A stretch of DNA of 64,000 bases from Rhynchosporium graminicola (lineage: Eukaryota > Ascomycota > Leotiomycetes > Helotiales > Ploettnerulaceae), in the NCBI GenBank assembly GCA_900074885.1, contig FJUW01000085.1:32743-96742 (forward strand). The letters are read 5' to 3'. The position numbers and the translations under genes are program-made. This document shows, piece after piece, positions 25,435 through 36,779 of this stretch (position 1 is its first letter; each line of letters opens with the position of its first letter). Under the pieces are notes generated by a model that saw nothing but the letters and a program-made list of their open reading frames with translations, ran no database searches and was not told where the DNA came from.

Positions 25435-25908
25435 TGTCAAGCTGCCATTGTGGAGGGTGAATTGTGACTATTCTGAAGCGAAGATTGCTTCACAGGCATC
25501 GCGTTGGAAGCTTTTTGGCTGCTGCGGGTCTTTGAGGTGTGGTGTAAGTCACTATTGATTCGCGAAAGACTTCTGGTTTTTATGTTACAGTACAAGATTG
25601 TTCATTGGCTTAAGAAAGCTGTGTTACTTTGCTCAATTCTGTAATGAAGACAAACCGGCCGCTTTTAATCCTTACGTGCAATCTCTTGCGGGATCTAAGG
25701 TAGGAGACCACTTACACCTCGAGCCAAAGATATATGTTTTTGTTTTTGTATTCACGGGAAGGTTTGGGCCTTTCTGCCATAAAAATTCTCGACAGCGCTC
25801 ATCGTAAGTTGCAATTTCTGTATGGTTTTTATGTTTCCTAACGCCACTCATCATGATACTACACGTACAATCGTCATTATCGTCCAACTAATCACTCCAT
25901 TCGAATTT
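25435..25908. other. Intergenic between convergent genes
   Basis: About 470 bp between the 3' ends of the secreted orphan (plus) and the CFEM receptor gene (minus). Short frames only; no feature named. Confidence 0.5.
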
Positions 25909-27946
25909 CTACAGCCTCGATGTAGTACTCAGGTCGAGTGTCTTCGTCATAACAATGTCCCTCGCCGTTCTGTCCTTCTCGCCATCTGCGGAGCCTGTCC
26001 TACCTCCTCTTCCTACAGCCACACTCACCATATGTCCAAAGCCCTTTCGATCAGCCGGCACGAAGTTCTCCTCGATCGGTTCAGGGCTGTTCTGTTGAAT
26101 ATACAAGATACTATCACTGTCGCCATCTTTGGTACGATGATCAGAGGACTTTCTCGATAAATCAATGTTGGTGTGCATTTTCGGTTGGCTCTTCTTGCTT
26201 TTCAACTCTTCTTGGCTACTGCTCTTGGAGTGGTCATCGAGTTCGAGGAAGCTGTCGCGCGCGGCGCGTTTCTTGTTGAAGTACTCCTTTGTGCCACTGG
26301 AGGGGCTGTCGTAGCCGGGTGTTTTGCGACCGTTTCCTGAAACGAGGATAATTAGATGTATTCTAGATTAGGTATAGTGAGTTTGGCAGGGAGCATGACG
26401 ACGGGAGTAACGATATTGAAAGTTGACCCAGGTGAGCAGGTGGGATTTTGACACCGAAATTAGATGTATGTGGCGGGACTGAAAAGGACTTACCCGAAGT
26501 GTTGTTTAATGACATCTGCAGGCGAGGGAAGTAGTAGCCGATCAGCGAGCGGCAGGCTGGTAGACATGCGCAAATTATGCCCACGCTTACTTCCAGACCG
26601 GTCCAGAATGCTACCGGAGCTTGATCGACTAGAAAGAGTATACTCAGCAACACTCTCGGCATCAAGAAGTTATCACAAGAGTGCTATACTTACAGGAAGG
26701 ATCACTTGAGGTACCCATCTTCATGAGCGAGGGTAGACGGATCACGCTGGCAACGATCACGAAAGATCCGACGCCAAACATGACCATCAGATTTGCCTTT
26801 TTCTTGATTCCGAGATTCAATCCTAGTAGGGTCGGAATGGGCATGACCAGGATAATGACATCGTGTGTGATGCTCATACCAGCCGCGGCATACACTGCTG
26901 CAAACACGTTGATACATTTCACAGGGGGGACTTTGAACATCCAATTCGTCCAAATGCCGTGAACTGGCATCTGCAGTGACTATTAGCTTTTCCCTCGGTC
27001 GCTGTGCTGATTTGCAAAAAGAGCTTGGGTAGGAAGTACGAACACATTGGAGTGCAAGAGCCATGAACAAAGCAATGTTGGACGTGACAATGAAGGCTCC
27101 TACTAGCAATGTTGCCATGCGGAAGCGACTGTCTGGGAAGATACGGCGGAAAAATAACAAAAGCGACAACTTTGTGAAAGTGATCGAAGACAGGTATAGA
27201 AGCTCGCTGATGTAGAAGAACTGGATTCTATTTAGCTTTCGAAATCGAAAATGTTGACCGTAGATGTATGTACCTTTAACGCTTTTTGCACCTGTCTAGT
27301 AAGTAGCCAGAATGTATGCTGACCGAATCCAGTTACAGCAATGATCCACTTGAGAATGAAGTCAACTATAATGCTCCGTCGAGCAGTGTTGTGTAATGGT
27401 GAGAGCAGGTCAGGATTTCAAAACTTACTGCTGTTGAAGTCATGGTTATGTAAAATGCATACGCAACAAGCAACACCCAATCATCAGATCCAAGCCCAAC
27501 GTTCAACCTTTTTCGAGCGAAGATCCGCAGCGCAACAAAAAGTGTTGTGAGAGGAAGCAGTACGGCATATGTGTGAATTTGCAGCCAGTAGCGGGACATA
27601 TCATTTGGAATTTCACAGGTCTCGGCCTGATATCTCGCCAATTGTAGGGAATCCGTCACATTGCAAGCTGCCACTGCACATGGTAACAAGACCGCTGCAA
27701 GCTCAGGATTCGTGCAAATACATGTCGTGTCTGCTAATGAGCTGCAGTGTTGCGGAATCAGAGTTCCCAGGCATGTCATCTGTGAAAACGAATCAACATC
27801 AACATTTATTCGAGGATAATCAAAACACTTACAGCACAAGCGGGCGGTGCAACAGTTACTGCTCTCTTATTCAATGAGTCCCCTGCCGACGCCTGGCCGA
27901 TGCAGGCCAGACTAAGTGCCAAGACAGTCAAGAACGTGGGTTGCAT
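25909..27946 (-). CDS. CFEM-domain seven-transmembrane receptor-like protein (Pth11 type)
   Basis: Plasma-membrane protein of about 518 aa with seven exons: 27946-27833, 27779-27429, 27348-27274, 27220-27044, 26970-26694, 26628-26494 and 26336-25909. It starts with a signal peptide (LTVLALSLACIGQASA). An eight-cysteine CFEM domain spans residues ~36-93 (PACAMTC...CICTNP...CAVAAC...ETC). A rhodopsin-like seven-helix domain follows, with typical landmarks: GSDDWVLLVAY, GFGQHTFW, FYISELLYLSSITFTKLSLLLFFRRIFP (split by splicing), LQCMPVHGIWTNW, and DQAPVAFWTGLEVSVGIICACLP. The long cytosolic tail is Lys/Ser/Asp-rich. This is the architecture of fungal Pth11-like receptors, some of which act in surface sensing and pathogenic development. 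The third-exon boundary (27349-27428 intron) is the least certain; I chose the phase-0 GTAAGT...AAG solution because the helix spacing then fits the family. It is divergent from the flavin monooxygenase gene. Confidence 0.88.
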
Positions 27947-28738
27947 CTTGAGCTGAATGAAAGTTCGGAATTCCAATTATCAAAACAACACAAGCCACCA
28001 GAGGAGAATAGCCTTTAAGGTATTGGTTTTGCAAATTCCAATGCTAACTGATTTCACCTTGAGAGGTTTACATTTCCTGACTACTAGTCTTTTGACCAAT
28101 GCTACAGCCAAGCCTTCTTCTCCTGATCAACGCGAAGATCACTTCCATAATGACTCTGTTCTGCGAGCCGGAAAATATGTAAAACGGTTTTCAATGTAAA
28201 TATGGAGACGGAGAACCGCGGCGTACCCAGAGCTTTGGTAGGTAGTTGACTGAGTCGTTAATGGGGATTTCGAAGGATTTCTGCCGGAGTACTGCCCGCC
28301 AATCAATGGCCATTATCACGAGCGAAATGGATCCCGACTACGACGTCGTGCGGGCCGATCCACGACAGCCAACGGCGAGTTATTGAATCGGTGACCAATA
28401 ATCCTAATTTGGGATGAGATCCTTGTTGATGTTGCTGGCGGGGTCCGGGTCTGAGGAATCCGTGTGGAGTTAAAGGACTAGATCCTGTTGATGAATCTTG
28501 GAATGCTCGGCTATAGGTCGTAAACAAATTTGCCGATCCACAGATCCACTGAAATGGGAGAAGTACTGTGCGGAAGCTAACGAGCTCTCCGGTCATGAGT
28601 CCATAACTTCTCAAACATAACACGGCATTTCCCAGACCGCGACAACGCAGGCCCTTCATTATATTATTCGTCAAAAATTCCGACCAAAAGTAGATTGGGC
28701 ATTGAATTCTTCTTCCTTGCGTTGTACGCTCGCACAAG
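27947..28738. promoter_or_regulatory. Divergent promoter region, CFEM receptor / flavin monooxygenase
   Basis: About 790 bp separating two head-to-head genes, so it must contain both promoters. A GGTAGGTAG word lies at 28237-28245. No recognised operator; shared control of the two genes is possible but unproven. Confidence 0.45.
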
Positions 28739-31399
28739 ATGGCAGAAGAAAAGACCCCAGAACGTCTTCGTGTGATCATAGTTGGAGCTTCAGTTTCTGG
28801 GCTCACACTTGCTCATTGCCTGGAGCTCAATCCTCATGTGGACTATGTCCTCCTAGAAGGCAGGGATGAGATCCATCCCGAAGTCGGTGCATCAATTGTC
28901 ATTCTTCCCAATGGTTCGCGGATCTTTGACCAGTACGTACAGTCTTATCCAGCGATGGTTTCGTATAGGACTCTAGGAAACAATCAAGACATCTTCTTGT
29001 TCTGTGATCAATAGGTGACTTGTGAAGTGGTCGAGAAATAAAATACTGACCTCACGCCAGGCTTGGATTTCTTGACGATGTCTTGGAGGCCCAAGAGTCG
29101 TTGGTGCAGACAATGACCTGGAGTGAGAATGGAGATCTACTGGCTACTAGCGATGCGCCGGCACTGATGAAGAAGAGGTAAGATCTCGTAAGATCCTGCT
29201 GCATATTATTTTCTGATCCGTGTCCAGGACCGGTTATGCCATGGCCTTCCTCACTCGACGTAATCTTTTGAAAATATTATACTCCAACATAAAGGAGAAG
29301 GCAAAAGTCTTGACGTCCAAGCGAGTTAAAAATGTAGAGGTCTCGTCGACTGGGGTCACCGCCATTTGTGGCGATGGTTCCACTTACGATGGTGATTTGA
29401 TAGTCGGCGCAGACGGCATCCACAGCGCTGTTCGTGGTAAAATGCAAGACTACATTGACATCTTGCAGCCCGGAGCTGCTGAGAAAGACAGGAATAGCAT
29501 TTCAGCCGAATACACATGTATATTTGGTCTCGGAACCCAGCCAAAGGGTAGTGTCTTGACAGTTGGTGATTCTCACCGGACTTACGGCAAAAACCATTCC
29601 ACGTTATCCTTCGTTGGAAGCGGTGGAGTGCTCTACTGGTTCTTATTTTCTAAGCTGGACAAAAGATACCACGGGAAAGATATACCCCGATATGGAAAGG
29701 AGCACATGGAAGAAGGTGTCAAACCTTTCAAAAACATTCTCATGGCTCCCGGAGTTCCATATGGCAAGGTTTGGGAATGTCGAACATTTGCCAATATGTC
29801 TTGCTTGGAGGAGTCGCAAAATCAACACTGGGTGTCGGATCGAATGGTTTGTATTGGAGATGCGGCACATAAAGTAAGTCTGGAAACAAGTCGATCTAGG
29901 AAGTCGTACTGACAGAGTAAAAGATGACCCCAAATATGGGAGCAGGGGGAAACGCCGCAGTAGAATCTGCCGCAGCTCTTGCGAATCAGATTGCCAAGCT
30001 TCCTCTCAAGCCCTCCCAGGTTGAAATACGCGAATGTCTCGACGCTTTCTACACCAAGCGTAATATGCGCGCCAATTTGATCTGCGATGCTGCAAATGGT
30101 CTTACTCGAATTGAGGCCCTCAACACCATGTCGGATAAGATAGTAGCACTCCACGTGTTACCAAAACTTGGTGACGCCCTCTGGGATTTGACTTGCGAAA
30201 CAATTATGGGAGCAGAATGTATAGAGTCTCTCCCGCTGCCAACCAGATCACAGGAGTCAACGATGGCGTGGGACCCCGAGAGTGGCATTGGGAAGAAGGA
30301 GAGCCCGCTGATCAGAGCACTTTGGGCATTGCCGCTCTTGAGCATCACGTATATCTGCCAAGAGACAATGTGGCAGACCGTCGGTAATCTCACTTTTCTG
30401 GCTTCCAAAGCAGGAAGCTTGAACTTGGGAAACGGCGTCGTGATACCGACAGTCTCAAGATTCGTTGGATTTTCTGCTATCGACAACGTCCTTGCCAAAT
30501 TTGTCGCTCTCTTCACTCCCGCTATTACAGGCTTGGATCCGATTGGCAAGATGCAAGGCATTGCTTTCCTTGCAGATATGATTTCTGTTCAAACGATATG
30601 GCTTATCGAATCCATTCGACGTGGCAATCTAACGACTACATCTTACCTGATGCATACGCTACTTTCCGTAGCATTTCAGGTCAAGGGTCTTGGGTTTATC
30701 GCGCCCATCTACTACTTCCTCCATTATGTCCAGTCTCCCCTGTCAATGTACGCGGCGCCTGACAATCGTCTTACCAATATCGCATCCGCCAAGGTCATTG
30801 TTCCAACAATAGCGATATCTTACATCATTCCATCAGTCGCAATGTTTGCCGCTCCGGGTATTGCAAATAAACAATTGATCAACGGGCTATTCTTCCAGCC
30901 ATTCCCCCTCTATGCAGCTCTTGTTCATCGTCTCCTAACTAAGACCGTCAAAGACACTACACAAAAGGACAGAATCGAGAACGTAACTGCGGATATGATG
31001 TGGCTTCGTCTGGCTTATGGGTTTGCAACGGCAACCGCTGCAGCTGCATACCTTTACGTGTCTTTGACGTCACCTGTCCCATTGTCAGAAGTGTTCTTCA
31101 AGGGTATTTCGAATCCATCCGAGGCTCTTCCTCTGATTACCGGAGCAGCAAAGGTGTTTAGGTATGACCAGATCACCGCCTTCACCGCTGGCGCGCTGTG
31201 GGTTCTGCTCAGTTTCAAGGACTTGAAAAAGGCAAAGAAGATTCAGACTGGATGGCTAGGAGTTGTAGGTGTATTCGCTGGCACAACGCTCTTTGCTGGA
31301 CCTGGCGCAGGAATGACTGTCATGTGGGCATGGAGAGAAGAGTGTTTGGCAAAGGGGAAGAACCAGGGAATGTTGGCACAGAAGGGAGACGATTGCTGA
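28739..31399 (+). CDS. FAD-dependent monooxygenase fused to a C-terminal polytopic membrane domain
   Basis: Predicted 810 aa in four exons: 28739-28932, 29061-29177, 29228-29873 and 29924-31399. Introns of 128, 50 and 50 bp carry CTGAC/CTGAT branch sites. Residues 1-~440 are a group A flavin monooxygenase: nucleotide-binding [11 protein letters not shown] near residue 13, [17 protein letters not shown], the DG motif [11 protein letters not shown], and the FAD-ribityl motif [15 protein letters not shown] at ~315-328. This resembles PaxM-like epoxidases of fungal terpenoid pathways. Residues ~445-810 form seven to nine hydrophobic helices with conserved-looking blocks such as [32 protein letters not shown] and [17 protein letters not shown] similar membrane domain occurs fused to or near monooxygenases in fungal meroterpenoid loci and is often proposed to be a cyclase; that link is inference here. 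No prenyltransferase, PKS or terpene synthase lies within the window, so the substrate is unknown. The open frame continues through the junction without a gap. Confidence 0.86.
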
Positions 31400-32404
31400 G
31401 TGTTGATGTTTTGATGAAAGTTTCCTTCCGTCCTGTATAATTTGATACCAAGAGCGACGGCCATTTGATTTTTCCTTTGTCTTAACTAGAAAGAAGTATA
31501 TAGTACAAGTTTCTGTACAGTCTTTTAAGAAGAAGGCATGTTATTAGATGATTCACTCATTTGCAGAAGAAAAGTCATCTTTTTCTTGATGACCAATCGT
31601 CACTACGGGACAACTCTAGTGGTTCTCGTCAGGTTCTTCGTTGCAATGCTGTTTCAATATCTTCCAACTGGATGGATGGACATCCCGTGGAGAAAATATC
31701 CATACCCTTTACATTCCCGTCCTTGCGAAAAAAAAAAAAAAAAGCATTCGTCTGATCATGAGACAAGCTGATCAGTTGTAACCGACGTTCGATCATGTTC
31801 GAAACACAAATTGTATAAGAAGGTCCCAGAAAGTGATCGGACGAGAGCCCAGAAGAAACAAACTGATGATAACCGAGACATAAAGGATCTGTTGATGCAG
31901 ATGATACTTCACGATAAATGACATGCTTGATTTAAAGTAAAAGACCTGGTTCGCTTCGGCCTTTGTGGCGAGCAAGTCCTCGAACAAAAAAATGGTGGAA
32001 TTTGACGCAACTGACTGACAGTAAACTGTTCAAGAAAGACAGGCATGAGTGAAGAAATTAAAGACGGGATTTTGAGAGAAGCAAGCTCAATTATGTTTGA
32101 TCTGAGCTTCTAAAGTAGTTCCACCTCCCCTGACTCTACAACCATGAAGATGTCACGAATGAATGATCATATTCACTCGAACCCTCTCTTCCACCACCGA
32201 TTAAGAAGTAATGAACGCCATAATATGATGAAAATGCTCAAAATGCTGCTGCTACCTCCTGAATCTCTCCATACACCGTGCTCCTAAAATTATCAAAATG
32301 CTGCAAATCATATCCCCAATTTACTATGCGCCTACTCCCTTGTCCCGCTCCTGGGTATTATCGCGAGGTAATGTATGAGATGCTAGAACGAACCCAAAAC
32401 CGAT
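31400..32404. other. Intergenic between convergent genes, with poly-A tract
   Basis: About 1 kb between the 3' ends of the monooxygenase and the cupin gene. It has an A-homopolymer at about 31728-31743. No gene seen. Confidence 0.5.
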
Positions 32405-33175
32405 TTAACGCTTTGCAATGCCGCACTTCTTGAGGCACAACTCAACACCCTGCGCAATAGCGACGGGAATCGTTCCCTTGAACTTCTCGACATCCGCTCC
32501 ATTGATTGCATCTCCAAAAGCAGCAGACACAACGTTAGGGCTGAGGCTGAAGAGCTCGTCCGCAATCTGTCCAGCACCAAAGTCCTCACTGTTGAAAGAT
32601 GCGATGAAGACGGCGTCTTCACAGTTAGGGTTGAACTGTGTGTGGACGGAACCTTGGTAGAAGGGAGTCATTTCGAACGGAGCGACGGTGTTCTTAATGA
32701 CTCTGCGGCCGGATTTGGCATCACCGGGGATATTGAACACGCCGTTCTCTGGAACCATTTCCACCTCAAGGGTTCCCTGAGTGACGATCTGGAGCTCGGT
32801 AGCGCGAGGGTGGAGATGAGGAGTATTGAAACCACAGCCTTTCAAGAAACCAACTGCCATACCCGAGCCAGTCCCAACTAATGCAGGGAATGCTTTGCGG
32901 TTGGCGGCAATCAGATCACCTCCTAAACCTCCCTTGCCCTTCTTGGCTGGGTCACCGAAAGAGAATTTGAACTGATCATCCTTGGGTAGGAGGCCGAAGC
33001 GGTCGGCCGCAGTATCAGCAATGAAGAGCTGTGATGTCAAACTAGGCCCAGCTGGAGTCGGGGGAGCTGGCGGAGGAGCTACGGCAGTTGAGGTAGCTGC
33101 AGCAGGTGAAGAAGTTGGAGCAGCAACGACGACACATGCCAGGACGGCTGAAGCCATAATAGATGTGAGCTGCAT
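32405..33175 (-). CDS. Secreted spherulin-1A/germin-like cupin protein
   Basis: Intronless gene for 256 aa. An N-terminal signal peptide (LTSIMASAVLACVVVAAP) is followed by a Pro/Ala/Thr linker and then a single cupin domain from about residue 50. Metal-binding cupin motif 1 is clear: HLHPRATELQIVTQG (two His and a Glu, near residues 132-140); motif 2 is PFYQGSVHTQFNPNC near residues 180-190. These residues usually hold manganese in germins and spherulins. The family includes Physarum spherulins made during encystment and many fungal secreted proteins of unclear enzymatic role. I chose the ATG at 33175, which opens the signal peptide directly; an in-frame upstream extension to 33235 looks like leader sequence. 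It is followed on the same strand, ~2.5 kb upstream, by other surface or secreted genes. Confidence 0.92.
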   Translation of the reverse strand: MQLTSIMASAVLACVVVAAPTSSPAAATSTAVAPPPAPPTPAGPSLTSQLFIADTAADRFGLLPKDDQFKFSFGDPAKKGKGGLGGDLIAANRKAFPALVGTGSGMAVGFLKGCGFNTPHLHPRATELQIVTQGTLEVEMVPENGVFNIPGDAKSGRRVIKNTVAPFEMTPFYQGSVHTQFNPNCEDAVFIASFNSEDFGAGQIADELFSLSPNVVSAAFGDAINGADVEKFKGTIPVAIAQGVELCLKKCGIAKR

Positions 33176-35704
33176 TTTGATGAGATTCTTTATTGATGAG
33201 GTTTGAGGAGGAAAATGGAGAGGAGAGAATAGCAATAGGTGAGTAAAGAAAAGGACTTGGGAAAAGACTCAAGGAAATATGTTTTTGTTGGTTTGATGGT
33301 TTGATGGCGAGGGGAAATACGTGATAGGGTTGGACAAATATATACTATATGCCACTCGACAATAATACAAACTTGCTACTGCCTTCCCAAGCTCTAATTG
33401 GCAGCGGCTATTTCGAGATACTTACATGTTGGCAACGTTCCTAGACGCCGTTGGCGCATCTGGTTCCGGCCTAAATTAGGAATCGCGGGATGGCTGAGTG
33501 CAGACGCATGCCGCCTGCGTAGGATGCTTTTCTGCAAGGCTGATGGGATGTCTGTTGCAATTGGCCTACACTGCGAAACTAGACTATTAATTGGCTGGTC
33601 ATGCAGCCACCGACCAGGTTGTGGTGAGGCTTAGCGAATCACGAATCCGGTCAAATGTTTACAAACAAATTTCTCGGCTGGTGAGCTTCCGATTGTCAGG
33701 CTTTCGACATATGTGTCGCACAGCGCATCTGAATCTCCATCCTGGAGAATAGCACGGACTAAATCAATCCGGTGAGTGGCAGAAGCAAATCCCTGATCAC
33801 CTAGCCTGAGAAAAGTGTTGATCGATATGAGTAATTGTCAGCCGACTGCGCTTGCAATTTTCGTTGAGAGAAGCAGGCTACGGACAAGATTCCGGGAATC
33901 TTCTCGGGTACTATGCTGTCAATGTAAAGTTTGATAAGATTATTTTGTGATTTGGTCGTATTTTGAGACTTTCTAGGGCCGGAAATAGTCTCTGCACTCG
34001 ACAACAGCTCTAGTAAGCCAGCAGAGGCAGATTCGTGGCGAGAATGTTCGGATGACAGCCGAGATCATCTCGTAAATCAGATGGCGGTTCTCGAAGATGG
34101 AAGGATCTCCTGAAGGCCCTGTGTGGGATAATACACGAAAAGCTGATGCGGCTTAAGACTTCATAGCAATGTATACGCTTCTCGCACTTGAGTCCACTCA
34201 TGCTACTGAGTGGCTGATGCACGAACTACACTTCGCCATAAACTCTAAGCACACCAGAGAAGTGGAGAATGAGATTGACTTTCTTACCAAAAGTTCCGTT
34301 AAAGCTTTGCCAACCTTAACTCTAAACAGTCCAATCCCTAGCACTTAGTGCCATCCAGAGTAGTGCTTTGGCTCGAAGTCAGAGTCGGCCACGAATATAG
34401 TCGCGCGACTTGGAAGGAAACATTGTCATTGCAAAAAGCTTGGCGTAGAATTATATTATGGAGTTCTAAGTAAAGTCAGCAGGTCATTCTCCAGTTTTCG
34501 TGGAATAAGATCGTAACGTATAACCCCCTGCTTACAGAGATACCCCTGTTGGAGGTCACTCGTAGGATGAATTAATGACTTACCCGGCAAACAATATCTA
34601 GCTGATATTATGCTCATTCTGACCAGGGAAAGTCCCGTAATCTTAGAAGTCTGCGATGTCATGACTAACGACTGGAAGGATGTCATCTGCTTTTCATGTT
34701 CTGGCTCCAGGGACCAAGACTGGCTGGTAGAAGAGTGGCGGTTCTTATTGCTCCATGACCGAATGTGACCTAAACAACCTACTGTCAGCCTTGCTCTTGA
34801 GAATTTGATATACATGAAGATTCAGATTGCATGCGATATAGATTGAATAGTGTGGGATTCTTTCAACTGGGTCTCTCGTCATTCTCGGTCATCGATTTAC
34901 GATATCCATGACCCGCCGCATGCTACCTCGTCGTCAGATCTCGGGTAGCTTACAACATATGCGTCCGCGTTGAGAATAAATTTGTGGTCGCGGACGAAGC
35001 GAAACCCGAGGGTGCTCATCCAAATATCAAACTCCATGCGAACACAGATGCGGTTCCTGGTCAATAGTCCATGATAGAAAGTTATGTCTGGCATCTTTGA
35101 AATCTCGGAACTTTGCGGTGGAAAGCACCTCAAACTCTCTGCTCAAGCTGCTGTGTCCATTTCCTGCCCCCACTTGGCATTGGCGATACAGCTGATGTCT
35201 TCTGCTGAGCTCAGTCTATCATTATCACCAATCCGCTTTCTATTCACCTTGAACTGCCGCCGAGCAGCACACGCCGTGGTGATCGTGCACGCCTTAGCTT
35301 CACCACAGCGGAGTATGGTTATATGAGGGAGTGATTCTATCCCTATTCTCCTTCTCCGATAGACGTTACAGGATCATCTGAAATTACGATACCCTAAGGT
35401 GGGCGAATGGACCTGCGGACCTTGCCGAGAATCTGATTTGCAGGATACGATTAGTCATTGAAGCCAAAATACTTGGCGTAATGATAGAAGACGATGACAC
35501 TCCTCTGTCAATAATATGCCGCGGGATAATTGTGACATCGATCATACATTTATACATAATGCTAAATTCCACGTAGAACCTCGAATATGCTTGTTAGCTT
35601 CATACTGGCATTCATTGTAAGTTCTCCTCGAGGAAAACAGCTCCCACCTCATACAAATGGTCAGCCCGCCGACCAGTCTTACAACCACTTCGATATCTCT
35701 TGCT
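33176..35704. other. Gene-poor 2.5 kb region
   Basis: Upstream of the cupin gene the DNA has GTTTGATGGTTTGATGG repeats near 33291-33307 and a TATA-like AAATATATACTATATG near 33339-33354 that may belong to the cupin promoter. The rest, 33.4-35.7 kb, has only short frames (for example 34456-34815 minus, 34897-35133 minus) without recognisable features. Confidence 0.5.
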
Positions 35705-36454
35705 TCACATATTCACATAGTGAACCTCCGGACTCGCCCTATGCTGCCGCTCTCTTTTCTTCCTCTGCATACAGAACGTAGCCACGGCCAACAGTAGACT
35801 AGGTACACCCACACCCAGCCCAACAGCCAAAGCAATCACATCAGACTGAGCCAGGCCCTTCTTCTCGCTAGCGGCAGTTGCACCTCCTGGTACGGATGTC
35901 TCGACAGTGGTCCTCGCACCAGTTGTCGGAACGGAATTTTTCGATCGAGGTTCTGTAGTTGCGTTGGGATTCGAAATCGGTATCTTTGGAGTACTTGTTG
36001 CAGAGGCACTGGCAGTAACGCCCGATGTACTTGTCTGGACCGCGGCGGCGACGTTCGCGGTCGCACAATATCCGTTATAGATATCCCTCGCATTGGCAAC
36101 TTCTCCTGGAAAGTCCGCACCGCAACCTTTACTAACACAGGAGGATATGAAAGAAGACGCTGAAGTGCCAGCCTTAGAGTCGCAAAAGCAAAAGTTCTGG
36201 GGATTGCAACCACAGGAGAGCTCAATAGCCAAATCATAGTAGCCGTTATTGACGCCGCAGGCGAAGGAGCCTTGGTAAACGAGACATGTTGCTGCACAAG
36301 GTCGCAATGTTGCGAATGGTGGTGCCGACTTGATAGAGATGGCGGCGGTCGGGCCAGAAGCAGTTGTTGCGCAATGGCCTGGGTATGCGAAGAACAGCGA
36401 AAGGACTAGCAACGAAAGATAGGAAGTTGTCGGAGGTAGTTTGTATGGTTCCAT
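35705..36454 (-). CDS. Cysteine-rich (CFEM-like) single-pass cell-surface protein
   Basis: Intronless 249-aa protein. It has a signal peptide (LSLLVLSLFFAYPGHCA), then a compact cysteine-rich ectodomain at residues ~45-130 (PCAATCLVY, ACGVNNG, SCGCNPQNFCFC, SSCVSKGC, YC). This spacing recalls CFEM domains but with additional cysteines. A Ser/Thr-rich stalk follows (~135-205), then one membrane helix (VIALAVGLGVGVPSLLLAVATF, near 212-233) and a short basic cytosolic tail (QRKKRERQHR). The layout is that of fungal wall-anchored sensors or adhesion proteins. The ligand and partners are unknown. It lies between the cupin and chitinase genes, all on the minus strand and all secreted or surface products. 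Confidence 0.82.
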   Translation of the reverse strand: MEPYKLPPTTSYLSLLVLSLFFAYPGHCATTASGPTAAISIKSAPPFATLRPCAATCLVYQGSFACGVNNGYYDLAIELSCGCNPQNFCFCDSKAGTSASSFISSCVSKGCGADFPGEVANARDIYNGYCATANVAAAVQTSTSGVTASASATSTPKIPISNPNATTEPRSKNSVPTTGARTTVETSVPGGATAASEKKGLAQSDVIALAVGLGVGVPSLLLAVATFCMQRKKRERQHRASPEVHYVNM

Positions 36455-36779
36455 TTTTCCAAGGAAAAGCCGACAAATGTATATTCAGGCAAGACAAGAT
36501 CTTCGGTAGAAATAAGAGAAGAAAGAACAATCATTTACCTGCAAAAAACGGGAAAATAGTGATGGGGACACACTGTATGGGACTGGGCCGCCAGTAACTC
36601 CGAATACCTGCATCGGCTTCCGATGGCGACAGTCCACTTTCATTGGGTATCCTTGAAGATAATCCCAAGCCAGTATTCAGCTGCCAAGATGTGGTGTAAC
36701 TTGAAGCTTCAAACGGGACCTCTCGTAGACTTCGAGAATTCAGTGGCTTGGATAGCTATTAGATCTTGAAGCCAGCTCC
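36455..36779. other. Intergenic, surface protein promoter / chitinase 3' end
   Basis: About 325 bp between two minus-strand genes; promoter of the surface protein. No specific element seen. Confidence 0.45.

Noticed and set aside
25909..31399. A full secondary-metabolite gene cluster around the monooxygenase
   Set aside because: No backbone enzyme, prenyltransferase, P450 or cluster regulator is present in the neighbouring genes, so only a solitary tailoring-type gene can be claimed.
33400..35600. Possible decayed gene or transposon
   Set aside because: Short frames only; no terminal repeats, transposase or reverse transcriptase motifs could be seen.
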